The notes beneath the pieces were generated by a model. That model saw nothing but the letters and a program-made list of their open reading frames with translations. It was not told where the DNA came from and did not search any database. This document shows positions 25,586-33,977 of a stretch of 64,000 nt of DNA, piece after piece. Made by a program: the position numbers and the translations under genes. Position 1 is the stretch's first letter, and the number at the start of each line of letters is the position of its first letter. This DNA is from Chloracidobacterium sp. (GTDB lineage Bacteria; Acidobacteriota; Blastocatellia; Pyrinomonadales; Pyrinomonadaceae): NCBI GenBank assembly GCA_016716365.1, contig JADJWM010000018.1, positions 558,001-622,000 on the forward strand, written 5' to 3'.

Positions 25586-27403
25586 ATGCGAGTCTGCTTC
25601 GAATCCTTCAGAGTATTCATAACAGCCATTATTTTCGTTTCGCTCAATTTGTCTTTTGCCGGGCTGGCGGCCGGGAACGACATCGTCGCAACCGAAGATG
25701 TTGTGGCGGGTTCGAGCGTTTTTGTGTTTCGCGGGTCGAAAAGTCGTCCGCAGGAAGCCGGAGCGGCCAGCGGCAGTAGTGGCGGGATCAAGCGCTCGTA
25801 TCAGGCCAAAGTGAAAGGCCAGGTGTCGCAGGCACAGAATAGGAAAGCCGCTCAAGCAAAGGCCCGAAAGGAAGCGCTCGCCAAAGCTCGTGCGAAAGAA
25901 CGGCTGGCACGGTTGAAGCTTTCGAACAACCTGGCCGAAGCGGGTGAGACCAAACTGGAAACGGGGGACATCGATGGAGCGATCAAGGATTTCCGGGCAT
26001 CGCTTAACGCAAACCCCAAGAATGCAGATGCCTCGGCCGGGTTGAGCGACGCGCTCACCGTCAAGGGCATTCAAGCGAGCGACGCAGGGAACAGCGATGA
26101 AGCCGTGACCCTGCTGAACGAGGCCGCAAAGCGCGATCCGAAGAATGCGATCGCCTTCCTGAAACTCGGCGAGATCCACGGTGCGGGCGGCCGGAAAGAA
26201 CTCGCGGCCGTCAATTACGAAAAGGCAATCACGATAGACCCCGAGCTTTCGACCGCGTATTTGCCTGCGGCATTGGCTTACGGCGAACTCGGCCAGCACG
26301 AAAAGGCGGAAGCATTATTCGTTAAGGCCGAAGCGGCGGACCCGACGAACGTCGATATTCTGATCGCGCGGGCCCAATTCCTGTCAGACCGGGGAAAGGC
26401 CGCCGAGGCGGTCGCCTTGATCGATAAGGCAGCGGCTGCGGAACCCGCGAATCCGGCGGTCCATTATGTCCGCGGCCTGGCGCTGACGCGGTCGGGGCAG
26501 GCCCCCGCAGCGATCGAGGCGTTCAAGCGGGCTGGGCAATTGGATGCAGGTTTTGCTGCGGCCTGGATCGAATTGGGCGTTCTTTACTACAACGCCGGCG
26601 ATTACAGGAGCGCACTGACCGCATACTTAAGCGCGGTCCGCGTGGACGGCAATAACGCAAAGCTCAGGTACCAGTTGGCCAGCACGTACCGCCAACTCGA
26701 ACGCTACCCGGAAGCGAATGTGGAATACGCTATCGCGGCCAAGACGATCACCGACGATCCGAATCTTTACAGCGAATGGGGCTATTGTCTCGGCAAGGCG
26801 TCGCAGTGGGAAAATGCGACGGCCCGGCTTGAGAAGGCCAAAGAGATAAGCCCGACGGCCGAGGACGAATCAAATGTCGGCTGGGCTTATTACAACGGTG
26901 CCCAGGCAGATAAGGCAGCAAAGAACGACGCTGCCGCTAATGAAAAGCTTGAAAAGGGCAAGCAGTCGCTTGAGTCCGCGGTCCAGAAAGATCCGAACCT
27001 GGATGCTGCACATATGAATCTCGGCTCGACCTACAATAGCCTCGGCGAGCATGACAAAGCGGTGATCGCCCTTAACGAAGCTGTCAGGCTTCATAACGAT
27101 TGGGCCATCGCACTCAACCAGCTTGGGCTGGCCTATCGGGGCTCCAACAATCTGCCCTTGGCATTGGCGCAGTTCAACAGGGTTGTCGCACTGGATGGGA
27201 ATAATGTTTCAGGCCTGTTCAACCTGGGCTCGACACAGCACGCGGCGGGCGACAAGAAGGGTGCCAAGGCGACACAGGCCCGGCTGAAGAAGATCCGGCC
27301 GGACCTTGCTGATCAACTCGGCAATATCATCGCCGGAAAGGCCATCGAGTTCGGGACTCAGAAGCTGAAGCAGAAGCTTAGGATCCCGGGATTTCCTTAT
27401 TGA
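25586..27403 (+). CDS. secreted TPR protein with post-signal GSSVFVFR motif (paralogue)
   Basis: A 605-residue protein has a strong ribosome site (AGGAGGT 7 bases before ATG 25586). The signal peptide (ITAIIFVSLNLSFAGLAAG) is followed by EDVVAGSSVFVFRGSK and a Gln/Ala/Lys-rich, likely coiled-coil stretch to about residue 110. TPR units then run to the C-terminus, for example AIKDFRASLNANPKNADASA, KAVIALNEAVRLHNDWAIAL and LALAQFNRVVALDGNNVSGL. It closely parallels the protein at 22534 in layout and in its last repeats. No enzyme motif is present. Confidence 0.85.
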   Translation: MRVCFESFRVFITAIIFVSLNLSFAGLAAGNDIVATEDVVAGSSVFVFRGSKSRPQEAGAASGSSGGIKRSYQAKVKGQVSQAQNRKAAQAKARKEALAKARAKERLARLKLSNNLAEAGETKLETGDIDGAIKDFRASLNANPKNADASAGLSDALTVKGIQASDAGNSDEAVTLLNEAAKRDPKNAIAFLKLGEIHGAGGRKELAAVNYEKAITIDPELSTAYLPAALAYGELGQHEKAEALFVKAEAADPTNVDILIARAQFLSDRGKAAEAVALIDKAAAAEPANPAVHYVRGLALTRSGQAPAAIEAFKRAGQLDAGFAAAWIELGVLYYNAGDYRSALTAYLSAVRVDGNNAKLRYQLASTYRQLERYPEANVEYAIAAKTITDDPNLYSEWGYCLGKASQWENATARLEKAKEISPTAEDESNVGWAYYNGAQADKAAKNDAAANEKLEKGKQSLESAVQKDPNLDAAHMNLGSTYNSLGEHDKAVIALNEAVRLHNDWAIALNQLGLAYRGSNNLPLALAQFNRVVALDGNNVSGLFNLGSTQHAAGDKKGAKATQARLKKIRPDLADQLGNIIAGKAIEFGTQKLKQKLRIPGFPY

Positions 27404-27711
27404 TCGTTAGATGGACGGTAAAGCTGCAATGGTCTCCCGACACGGGCCGCAGCTTTACCGTCCAGATATTTTAGGCGGGGGCAGGCTTCTTCCGCCCGCT
27501 TCGCGGGCTTTGAAAATTCTTGCCGTCGCGACCCCACGTTCCGCTTCGCTTCACGTGGGGCTACCGTCCTTACGCTGCTCCGCAGCTTGAGAACATCTTG
27601 ACACGGCTTGAAGAAGCGGAGATCGCCCCAATTATTTGACATTGATCCGTCCACTCCGTCTGCGGCGGTTCGGGCATTACACAGATTTTTGTATACTAAA
27701 AATTTGTACAA
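27404..27711. repeat. gap with palindromes before carB
   Basis: Three hairpins stand out in these 308 bases: GCCCGCTTCGCGGGC (27496-27510), CCCCACGT...ACGTGGGG with a CCGCTTCGC centre (27531-27559), and GCTGCTCCGCAGC (27576-27588). The middle one has the same ACGTTCCGCTTCGC core as the hairpins around the transposase at 14031, so it may be a dispersed member of that family. No gene is present. Confidence 0.65.
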
Positions 27712-30700
27712 ATGCCGAAGCGAACGGACATAAAGAAGATCCTGATCATCGGATCAGGCCCCATAGTCATCGGCCAGGCTTGCGAGTTCGATTATTCCGG
27801 AACGCAAGCCTGTCGTGCATTGAAGCAGGAAGGCTTTGGGGTCGTGCTCGTCAATTCCAATCCGGCGACGATCATGACGGATCCGGAGATCGCCGACCGC
27901 ACATATGTCGAACCGCTGACCGTCGAAACCGTCACCGCGATCATCGAAAAAGAGCGGCCCGACGCCCTCTTGCCTACAGTTGGCGGGCAGACCGGGCTGA
28001 ACCTGTCGGTCGAACTATTTGAGCAAGGCGTCCTGACCAAATTCGGCGTAAAGCTGATCGGGGCGAACATCGATGCCATTAAGGTCGGTGAGGACCGTGA
28101 GCTTTTCAAAAAGGCGATGGACGAGGTCGGGATACCTTCGCCGAAGGGCGGATTTGCACACACGTGGGAAGAGGCCAGGGCGATCGTCGAAGAGACGGGC
28201 TATCCCGCGATCGTGAGGCCTGCATTCACACTCGGTGGAACGGGCGGCGGAACGGCCTATAACCCCGAAGAATTTGAGGAGATCGCAAAGAACGGCCTTG
28301 CAGTCTCGCCCGTCTCGCAGATCCTGGTCGAAGAATCGATCCTCGGATGGAAGGAATACGAGCTTGAGGTGATGCGCGACCTGAACGATAACGTCGTCAT
28401 CATCTGCTCGATCGAGAATTTCGACCCGATGGGCGTCCACACGGGCGATTCGATCACCGTCGCTCCGGCCCAGACGCTCACCGACGTCGAGTATCAGAAC
28501 CTCCGCGACATGTCGATCAGGTGCATCCGCAAGGTCGGCGTCGAGACGGGCGGGTCGAACATCCAGTTCGCTGTCAATCCCGCAAACGGCGAGGTGCGGA
28601 TCATCGAAATGAATCCGCGTGTGTCGCGTTCGTCGGCATTGGCATCGAAGGCGACGGGTTTTCCGATAGCAAAGATCGCTGCGAAGTTGGCCGTCGGCTA
28701 TACACTGGACGAAATACCGAACGACATCACGAAGAAGACGCCGGCGTCGTTCGAGCCGACGATCGATTACGTCGTCACGAAGATCCCGAAATGGGCGTTC
28801 GAGAAATTTCCCGGAGCCGAAGACGTGCTCGGCACGCAGATGAGGTCGGTCGGCGAGGTGATGGCGATCGGCCGGACGTTCAAAGAATCGCTTTTCAAAG
28901 GGCTGCGTTCGCTGGAGGCCGTGAAGCCGCTTCGCCTGGTGGACGTGCCCGACGAGGAATTGCAGCGAAAGCTCGCCAGGCCCAATTCACAGCGATTCTC
29001 GTACATCACTTACGCATTGAGGATAGGCTATTCGATCGATGAGGTCCATCGCCTGACGATGATCGACAGGTGGTTCCTGGACCAGCTCTCGCAGGTGATG
29101 GAATTTCAGGAGACGCTCGACGGCAAGCCGCTCGGCGACTACACGGATGAAGAGATCAGGACCGCGAAAGAGTTCGGGCTGTCTGACCGCCGTCTCTCTT
29201 TCTTGACCGGTTGTAGCGAGCTTGAGGTCCGCAACCGTCGAAAGTCATCCGCGATCGCCCCGGTTTACAAGCGCGTCGATACCTGCGGGGCGGAGTTCGA
29301 ATCGTTCACGCCTTACTTGTATTCCACGTTCGAAGAGGAGTGTGAGGCGGAACCGACCGAACGGCGGAAGATAATGATCCTCGGGTCGGGGCCGAACCGG
29401 ATAGGGCAGGGGATCGAGTTCGACTACTGCTGCTGCCACGCTTCGTTCGCACTTCGCGACGCAGACTTCGAGACGATCATGGTCAACTGCAACCCAGAGA
29501 CCGTCTCGACCGACTACGACACATCGGACCGGCTTTATTTTGAGCCGCTGACGTTCGAAGATGTGATGAACGTCGTGGATGTCGAGAGGCCCGAGGGCGT
29601 GATCGTGCAGTTCGGCGGGCAAACGCCCCTGAACCTTGCCGATAGCCTGCACGCGGCCGAGGTGCCGATCATCGGCACGTCGCCGGATTCGATCGACCTG
29701 GCGGAGGACCGGAAACGATTTTCGGCATTGCTGAAGGAACTTAACATTCCGCAGCCGCCGAACGGAACTGCGACCTCGTTCGAAGAAGCGAAAAGCGTTG
29801 CCGAAGAGATCGGTTATCCGGTCGTTGTAAGGCCGAGTTTTGTGCTTGGCGGGCGGGCGATGGCGATAGTTTACGACGAGCAATCGCTTGACGAATATAT
29901 GCGGTCGGCGGTAGATGCCTCACCCGAGAAGCCGATCTTGATCGATAAGTTCCTTGAGCGGGCCGCGGAGATCGACGTTGACGCGCTGGCGGACGAGACC
30001 GCGATCGTGATCGCCGGGATCCAGGAACACATCGAAGAGGCGGGGATCCATTCCGGAGATTCGTCGTCGGTATTGCCTGCGCAAAAGATCGCTGTCGAGC
30101 ACTTGGACACGATCGAACATTACACCCGCTCGCTGGCTAAAGCATTGAAGGTAAAGGGGTTGATGAACATTCAGTATGCGGTTCAGAACGACCGCGTGTA
30201 TGTTCTCGAGGTAAATCCGCGGGCGTCGAGGACCGTGCCTTTCGTCGCGAAGGCCACCGGGGTGCCGATCGCAAAGATCGCATCGCTCGTGATGGCGGGA
30301 CATAGATCTTTGTCGGAATTCGGCCTGCCTGATGTCCTGCCCGTTCCGAATGTGTTTGTGAAATCGCCCGTTTTCCCATTCAAGAAATTTGCGGGTGTCG
30401 ATCCGATCCTCGGGCCCGAGATGCACTCGACCGGCGAGGTGATGGGTGTCGGTTCCACTTTCGGCGAGGCCTACGGGAAGGCGATGGAAGGGGCGGGGCT
30501 GAAATTGCCCATTCCAAATTCCGGATCCCAAATTCCAAATTCCGGAGCTTCAGACCTTGAACACGAACTCAGGGATCGGAAGTTGATGAAGGCGTTTATT
30601 TCGGTGACGAACGCAGACAAGGGCCAGGCGGCCCTGCTTGCCCGAAGGCTCAACAAGCTAGGTTTCGGCCTTGTGGCGACTCACGGGACGGCGATCCGTC

Positions 30701-31011
30701 TCCGTGAGGTCGGCCTTGAATGCGAGGACGTCTTCAAGGTGAACGAGGGCCGGCCGAATATCGCCGACCTGATCCGCCAGGGCGAGATCTCGCTGATCAT
30801 CAACACGCCGCTCGGCAAAGCATCCCACTACGACGAAAAAGCGATCCGCAAGGCGGCCCTCCAGTTCAACGTACCGTGCGTCACCACAATCACCGGTGCC
30901 GAGGCCCTGGTCGAGGCGATCTCAACGAAAATGTCGCAAGATGGAGTGTCGGTTCGCAGTTTGCAGGAGATCCACAACCAACGATCCCGGGAAGCCGATT
31001 CAGCGAATTGA
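27712..31011 (+). CDS. carB: carbamoyl-phosphate synthase large subunit
   Basis: The 1099-residue enzyme makes carbamoyl phosphate from ammonia, bicarbonate and 2 ATP for pyrimidine and arginine synthesis. It has two homologous ATP-grasp halves: GSGPIVIGQACEFDYSG near residue 14 and GSGPNRIGQGIEFDYCC near 561, each with the Glu/Asn metal ligands (EMNPRVSRSSALASKATG; EVNPRASRTVPFVAKATG). A C-terminal MGS-like allosteric domain starts at DRKLMKAFISVTNADKG. Between the last ATP-grasp and the MGS domain, residues about 934-946 (IPNSGSQIPNSGA) translate an inserted period-7 repeat. That helps explain a length slightly above the usual 1070. carA is not in the window. No Shine-Dalgarno precedes the ATG. 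Confidence 0.96.
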   Translation: MPKRTDIKKILIIGSGPIVIGQACEFDYSGTQACRALKQEGFGVVLVNSNPATIMTDPEIADRTYVEPLTVETVTAIIEKERPDALLPTVGGQTGLNLSVELFEQGVLTKFGVKLIGANIDAIKVGEDRELFKKAMDEVGIPSPKGGFAHTWEEARAIVEETGYPAIVRPAFTLGGTGGGTAYNPEEFEEIAKNGLAVSPVSQILVEESILGWKEYELEVMRDLNDNVVIICSIENFDPMGVHTGDSITVAPAQTLTDVEYQNLRDMSIRCIRKVGVETGGSNIQFAVNPANGEVRIIEMNPRVSRSSALASKATGFPIAKIAAKLAVGYTLDEIPNDITKKTPASFEPTIDYVVTKIPKWAFEKFPGAEDVLGTQMRSVGEVMAIGRTFKESLFKGLRSLEAVKPLRLVDVPDEELQRKLARPNSQRFSYITYALRIGYSIDEVHRLTMIDRWFLDQLSQVMEFQETLDGKPLGDYTDEEIRTAKEFGLSDRRLSFLTGCSELEVRNRRKSSAIAPVYKRVDTCGAEFESFTPYLYSTFEEECEAEPTERRKIMILGSGPNRIGQGIEFDYCCCHASFALRDADFETIMVNCNPETVSTDYDTSDRLYFEPLTFEDVMNVVDVERPEGVIVQFGGQTPLNLADSLHAAEVPIIGTSPDSIDLAEDRKRFSALLKELNIPQPPNGTATSFEEAKSVAEEIGYPVVVRPSFVLGGRAMAIVYDEQSLDEYMRSAVDASPEKPILIDKFLERAAEIDVDALADETAIVIAGIQEHIEEAGIHSGDSSSVLPAQKIAVEHLDTIEHYTRSLAKALKVKGLMNIQYAVQNDRVYVLEVNPRASRTVPFVAKATGVPIAKIASLVMAGHRSLSEFGLPDVLPVPNVFVKSPVFPFKKFAGVDPILGPEMHSTGEVMGVGSTFGEAYGKAMEGAGLKLPIPNSGSQIPNSGASDLEHELRDRKLMKAFISVTNADKGQAALLARRLNKLGFGLVATHGTAIRLREVGLECEDVFKVNEGRPNIADLIRQGEISLIINTPLGKASHYDEKAIRKAALQFNVPCVTTITGAEALVEAISTKMSQDGVSVRSLQEIHNQRSREADSAN
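30511..30549. repeat. period-7 insertion inside carB
   Basis: Units ATTCCAA, ATTCCGG and ATCCCAA repeat five times. The same TTCCAAA-type heptamer appears at 16340-16390 and 33544-33573. The insertion is 13 codons, in frame and stop-free, in the linker before the allosteric domain. Confidence 0.8.
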
Positions 31012-31022
31012 GTAATATTTTC

Positions 31023-31054
31023 TTTACCACACAACGTATATTGCAGTAATATAC
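31023..31054 (+). promoter_or_regulatory. promoter and operator of the toxin-antitoxin pair
   Basis: TTTACC (31023-31028) and TAATAT (31047-31052) are 18 bases apart, a good sigma70-like promoter. A perfect inverted repeat, GTATATT-GCAGT-AATATAC (31036-31054), overlaps the -10 box and ends 7 bases before the toxin start. It is a likely binding site for the ribbon-helix-helix antitoxin (autoregulation inferred from the family). Confidence 0.7.
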
Positions 31055-31061
31055 ATTCTGA

Positions 31062-31379
31062 ATGGCCTCGATACTTGAAGACTGCGAAGGATTCGATTGG
31101 GACGAAGGGAATTCCGAAAAGAACTGGCATCTTCATCGAGTGACCGACAAAGAGTGTGAGGAGGTGTTTGCTAACCGGCCGATCATCATCGTTAGAGATC
31201 GTGGCCATTCACGCTCGGAAAAGCGTTTTGCTGCAAGGGGTGTAAACGTTACGGGTAGGAGGTTGACCGTTATCTTTACCATTCGGAACGGGTTGATCCG
31301 TGTGATTTCCGCAAGGGATATGACCACAAGGGAAGAAAGGGTTTATGAAGAAAAAATTAAAAGAGATCCCGAAGTTTAA
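31062..31379 (+). CDS. BrnT-family toxin (DUF497)
   Basis: A 105-residue protein matches the BrnT RelE-fold ribonuclease toxin pattern. It has FDWDEGNSEKNWHLHRVT near the N-terminus (family form: FEWDxxKxxxNxxKHGV), a central EEVFAN and a hydrophobic strand pair. The C-terminal ISARDMTTREERVYEE corresponds to the usual ISARxASxxExxxYE. It probably cleaves RNA when not bound by antitoxin. The antitoxin gene overlaps its last 35 bases in another frame, typical of coupled translation. Confidence 0.88.
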   Translation: MASILEDCEGFDWDEGNSEKNWHLHRVTDKECEEVFANRPIIIVRDRGHSRSEKRFAARGVNVTGRRLTVIFTIRNGLIRVISARDMTTREERVYEEKIKRDPEV

Positions 31380-31626
31380 GACTGAGGATGAGGAGCGCGA
31401 GTTTTGGTCAACTCACGACAGCACCGACTATTTCGACTGGGACAAGGCCGAATGCGTGGTCTTTCCGAAACTGAAGCCCACGACCCGGACGATCTCGCTG
31501 AGATTGCCTCAATCGATGCTTGATCGGCTGAGGGCCGCTGCCAATAAACGCGACGTTCCCTATCAGTCGTTCATTAAAATGATCCTGCAGGACCGTCTGG
31601 ATCAAGAGTTCAAGGCTTCGAAATAG
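31345..31626 (+). CDS. CopG-type ribbon-helix-helix antitoxin
   Basis: The 93-residue protein has an N-terminal segment FKTEDEEREFWSTHDSTDYF, typical of the CopG_antitoxin family that pairs with BrnT/DUF497-like toxins. The C-terminal ribbon-helix-helix (TRTISLRLPQSMLDRLRAAA, then VPYQSFIKMIL) binds DNA. GGGAAGAAAGGG lies close to the start, inside the toxin gene. It should neutralise the toxin and repress the operon at the GTATATT palindrome. Confidence 0.88.
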   Translation: MKKKLKEIPKFKTEDEEREFWSTHDSTDYFDWDKAECVVFPKLKPTTRTISLRLPQSMLDRLRAAANKRDVPYQSFIKMILQDRLDQEFKASK

Positions 31627-31775
31627 TGATCGGTATTTTCCGGTCTTTGCGACCCCGACGAAAAAGCAGTAGAAGAATGAAAATAACGAAGTCCGCAGGG
31701 AATCCGACCGCTAAAGTCCGGGAGGGACGGAGTCGGGGCGATGAAGCCAGTAGCCGCTTTCCAAACATGTTAATT

Positions 31776-32516
31776 ATGAAGATCTTTACAGTGCTGATCA
31801 TCATGTTCTTCGCACTTGTTTCGGTCTCGGCTCAAGGACAGCCTTTGATGCTATTTTGGGACGAAGTCGCAACGTGCGGACGTGCAAATACGAACTTGGA
31901 TGCGGGCAGTATTAGTTGTGCGGTAACGCAAGACACGGTCAGCTCAAGTTTGCGGACCTTCCATCATGGCGAGATATCGGTGTCGATGACCTATTGGCGG
32001 TTTACCGACGCATTGAGAGTGCTGGTCGTCGTTGAGAACCGCGGTGAGACCGCCGTCCCTGTCAATGTCAAATTGTGGAATCTGACCGGTTTCAAATCGT
32101 TTGAATCATTTGAGGCCCTCGAGAAGCCGCTTTTCATGAGCAAACCGGAAAGGCCGCTTTCGGTGATCAGCCAAAGCGAGGTGGAAACACTGGCGAGGCG
32201 AAGCAACCCAAACCTTCCGACCAATGATCCATTAACGACGAAGACAACTGAACGACGAGTCTTCAATCCCGAGACCGGCCGGACAACGACCGAAAAAAAC
32301 ACGACGATAGTTCGCGAGGACACGCCACCGCCAACTTCTATGGAACTTCGCGGTAAAGCCGGTGACTCCGCTTTGAAGTGGACGACCATAGAAACCAAAA
32401 CGAAGAAGATCGGCGAGGTTAGTTTTGGTACCCGGTCTTCCGCAAAGTTTCATCTGCTTTCGTTGGATGTGAACGGCGTTGTTTACATTTATCCGCTTAA
32501 ACCTCGTACCAAATAA
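31776..32516 (+). CDS. secreted protein, unknown function
   Basis: From ATG 31776 the 246-residue product begins with a signal peptide (MKIFTVLIIMFFALVSVSAQ); the open frame upstream to 31626 is basic and unlikely to be translated. The mature part starts with GQPLMLFWDEVATCGRA and contains a second Cys (SISCAV), possibly forming a disulfide. A beta-rich stretch (RVLVVVENRGETAVPVNVKL) looks like an Ig-type fold. A Thr-rich low-complexity segment (TTKTTERRVFNPETGRTTTE) follows. I do not recognise the family. It follows the toxin-antitoxin pair but has its own signal and is probably unrelated. Confidence 0.65.
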   Translation: MKIFTVLIIMFFALVSVSAQGQPLMLFWDEVATCGRANTNLDAGSISCAVTQDTVSSSLRTFHHGEISVSMTYWRFTDALRVLVVVENRGETAVPVNVKLWNLTGFKSFESFEALEKPLFMSKPERPLSVISQSEVETLARRSNPNLPTNDPLTTKTTERRVFNPETGRTTTEKNTTIVREDTPPPTSMELRGKAGDSALKWTTIETKTKKIGEVSFGTRSSAKFHLLSLDVNGVVYIYPLKPRTK

Positions 32517-32677
32517 ACCGCGTGGCACCCATTTCGGTTTTACGGCAAAGTACGGAGACAAGTATCGTCTCCTTCAGGCTGATTCTTGACCAATCTGTCT
32601 GTATACAATAACTTAAATTCTAGATTCAAATCAGTCTCAATTTTAGCGAACGGGTAGCTGCCGCTTCCTGTTCCGAC

Positions 32678-33538
32678 ATGCGTATGAGTGAATCGCAAGA
32701 CCGCGAGATCATCGGCGGGCATCTGCTGGTGATCGGCGGGGCCGAGGATAAGTACAACGAGCGGCGGATCCTGAAGAAGTTCCTTTCGCTCGCGGGCGGT
32801 GAAAAGGCGGAGGTGCTGATCGTCCCGGTCGCTTCGGATTATCCGGAATTCGCGGCGGATGTTTACACACAGGCGTTTCGGAACCTCGGTGTCGCGAACC
32901 CGCGCGTATTGAGGGCGACCTCGAGACAGGACGTTTTCCAGGCCGATCCGAAAGAACTGCTCGATGGCGTGACCGGTGTTTTTATCACCGGCGGCGACCA
33001 GATGCGGCTGGTCTCGCTGCTTGGCGGGACGAATCTTGCCGCGGAACTGCGAAAGCTGGTCCGCGAGACCCCGCTCGTGCTCGCCGGCACCAGTGCGGGT
33101 GCGGCTGGGATGAGCACTTCGATGATCGTCCGGGGCGAGGCGACCTCGCATCCTCACAAAGGCGCCGTGCAGCTTTCGCCTGGGCTCGGCTTCCTGAAGA
33201 ATCTGATCATCGACCAGCACTTCACCGAACGCGGCCGCATCAGCCGATTGATCACTGCCGTGTCTTATAACCCGTACAATCTAGGCATCGGGATCGACGA
33301 AAACACCGCGATCATCCTGGACGGAAAGGGCATTCTGGAGGTGGTCGGACGCGGTTCGGTGACGATCGTTGACGGGTCTTCGATCAGCTACAACGAGATC
33401 GCCGAAGTCGCAAATCACGAGTCGTTCAGCGTCTGCGGAGTAAAGATGCATATCCTCCGCGATGGGCTGGTTTATCAATACCTCGAACGCCACCCGCTCC
33501 AGCCGCAAAGGGAGTTTCTGCTGCCAGATCTGGGGTGA
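32678..33538 (+). CDS. cphB: cyanophycinase
   Basis: A 286-residue serine peptidase of family S51 that cleaves cyanophycin (multi-L-arginyl-poly-L-aspartate) to beta-Asp-Arg dipeptides. Motifs: GGHLLVIGGAEDK at the N-terminus, FITGGDQMRL, the nucleophile elbow LAGTSAGAAGMS, and IDQHFTERGRISRL with the conserved His region. There is no signal peptide, so it is intracellular, for mobilising stored polymer. It lies upstream of cphA on the same strand, as in many cyanophycin operons, but a four-helix-bundle gene bounded by inverted repeats is inserted between them. Confidence 0.94.
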   Translation: MRMSESQDREIIGGHLLVIGGAEDKYNERRILKKFLSLAGGEKAEVLIVPVASDYPEFAADVYTQAFRNLGVANPRVLRATSRQDVFQADPKELLDGVTGVFITGGDQMRLVSLLGGTNLAAELRKLVRETPLVLAGTSAGAAGMSTSMIVRGEATSHPHKGAVQLSPGLGFLKNLIIDQHFTERGRISRLITAVSYNPYNLGIGIDENTAIILDGKGILEVVGRGSVTIVDGSSISYNEIAEVANHESFSVCGVKMHILRDGLVYQYLERHPLQPQREFLLPDLG

Positions 33539-33543
33539 ATCCA

Positions 33544-33573
33544 GATTCCAAATTCCAGATTCCAAATTCCAGA
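33544..33573. repeat. left terminal inverted repeat of the S23 cassette
   Basis: Thirty bases made of alternating GATTCC/AAATTCC-type heptamers start 5 bases after the cphB stop. They are the exact reverse complement of 33978-34007 by base-by-base reading. Confidence 0.9.
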
Positions 33574-33576
33574 CCT

Positions 33577-33969
33577 ATGAGCGGTAAAATCGAATCTTAC
33601 GAAGATCTGGCAGTTTGGAAGGCTGCAATGGAATGTGCAAAGTTGATCTATACGATCACTTCGTCCGGTCCCTTCGGTCAGGACTATTTACTTCGCGACC
33701 AGACAAGGCGGGCCGGTGTTTCGATCTTTTCGAACATAGCTGAAGGTTTTGAACGCGACGGGAACAAAGAGTTCTGTAAAATTTTGACGATCGCAAAGGG
33801 GTCGTGCGGGGAGGCCCGGGCTCAAGCGATCTTCGCGTTTGAACTTGGTTATATCTCAAAAGCTCAGTTTGACGAGTTATCGGGTCGGCTAACGGAGACG
33901 AATCGTCAGTTATCCGCCTTTCGGTCCTACTTAAGCCGCAGCGAACTCCGTGGGCGAAAGTTTGCTTGA
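33577..33969 (+). CDS. four-helix-bundle protein (S23 / 23S rRNA intervening-sequence family)
   Basis: A 130-residue protein from ATG 33577; the ATG at 33535 would translate the repeat. It shows the family signature: ESYEDLAVWKAAMECAKLIY, then DYLLRDQTRRAGVSIFSNIA, EGFERDGNKEFCKILTIAKG and a final helix with SGRLTETNRQLSAFRSYL. Members fold as pentameric four-helix bundles; related Avd proteins work with diversity-generating reverse transcriptases. Most have no known role, and no reverse transcriptase or template repeat is visible here. The gene fills a 404-base space bounded by perfect 30-bp inverted repeats and separates cphB from cphA, which looks like a small mobile cassette. Confidence 0.9.
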   Translation: MSGKIESYEDLAVWKAAMECAKLIYTITSSGPFGQDYLLRDQTRRAGVSIFSNIAEGFERDGNKEFCKILTIAKGSCGEARAQAIFAFELGYISKAQFDELSGRLTETNRQLSAFRSYLSRSELRGRKFA

Positions 33970-33977
33970 ATTTGAAA

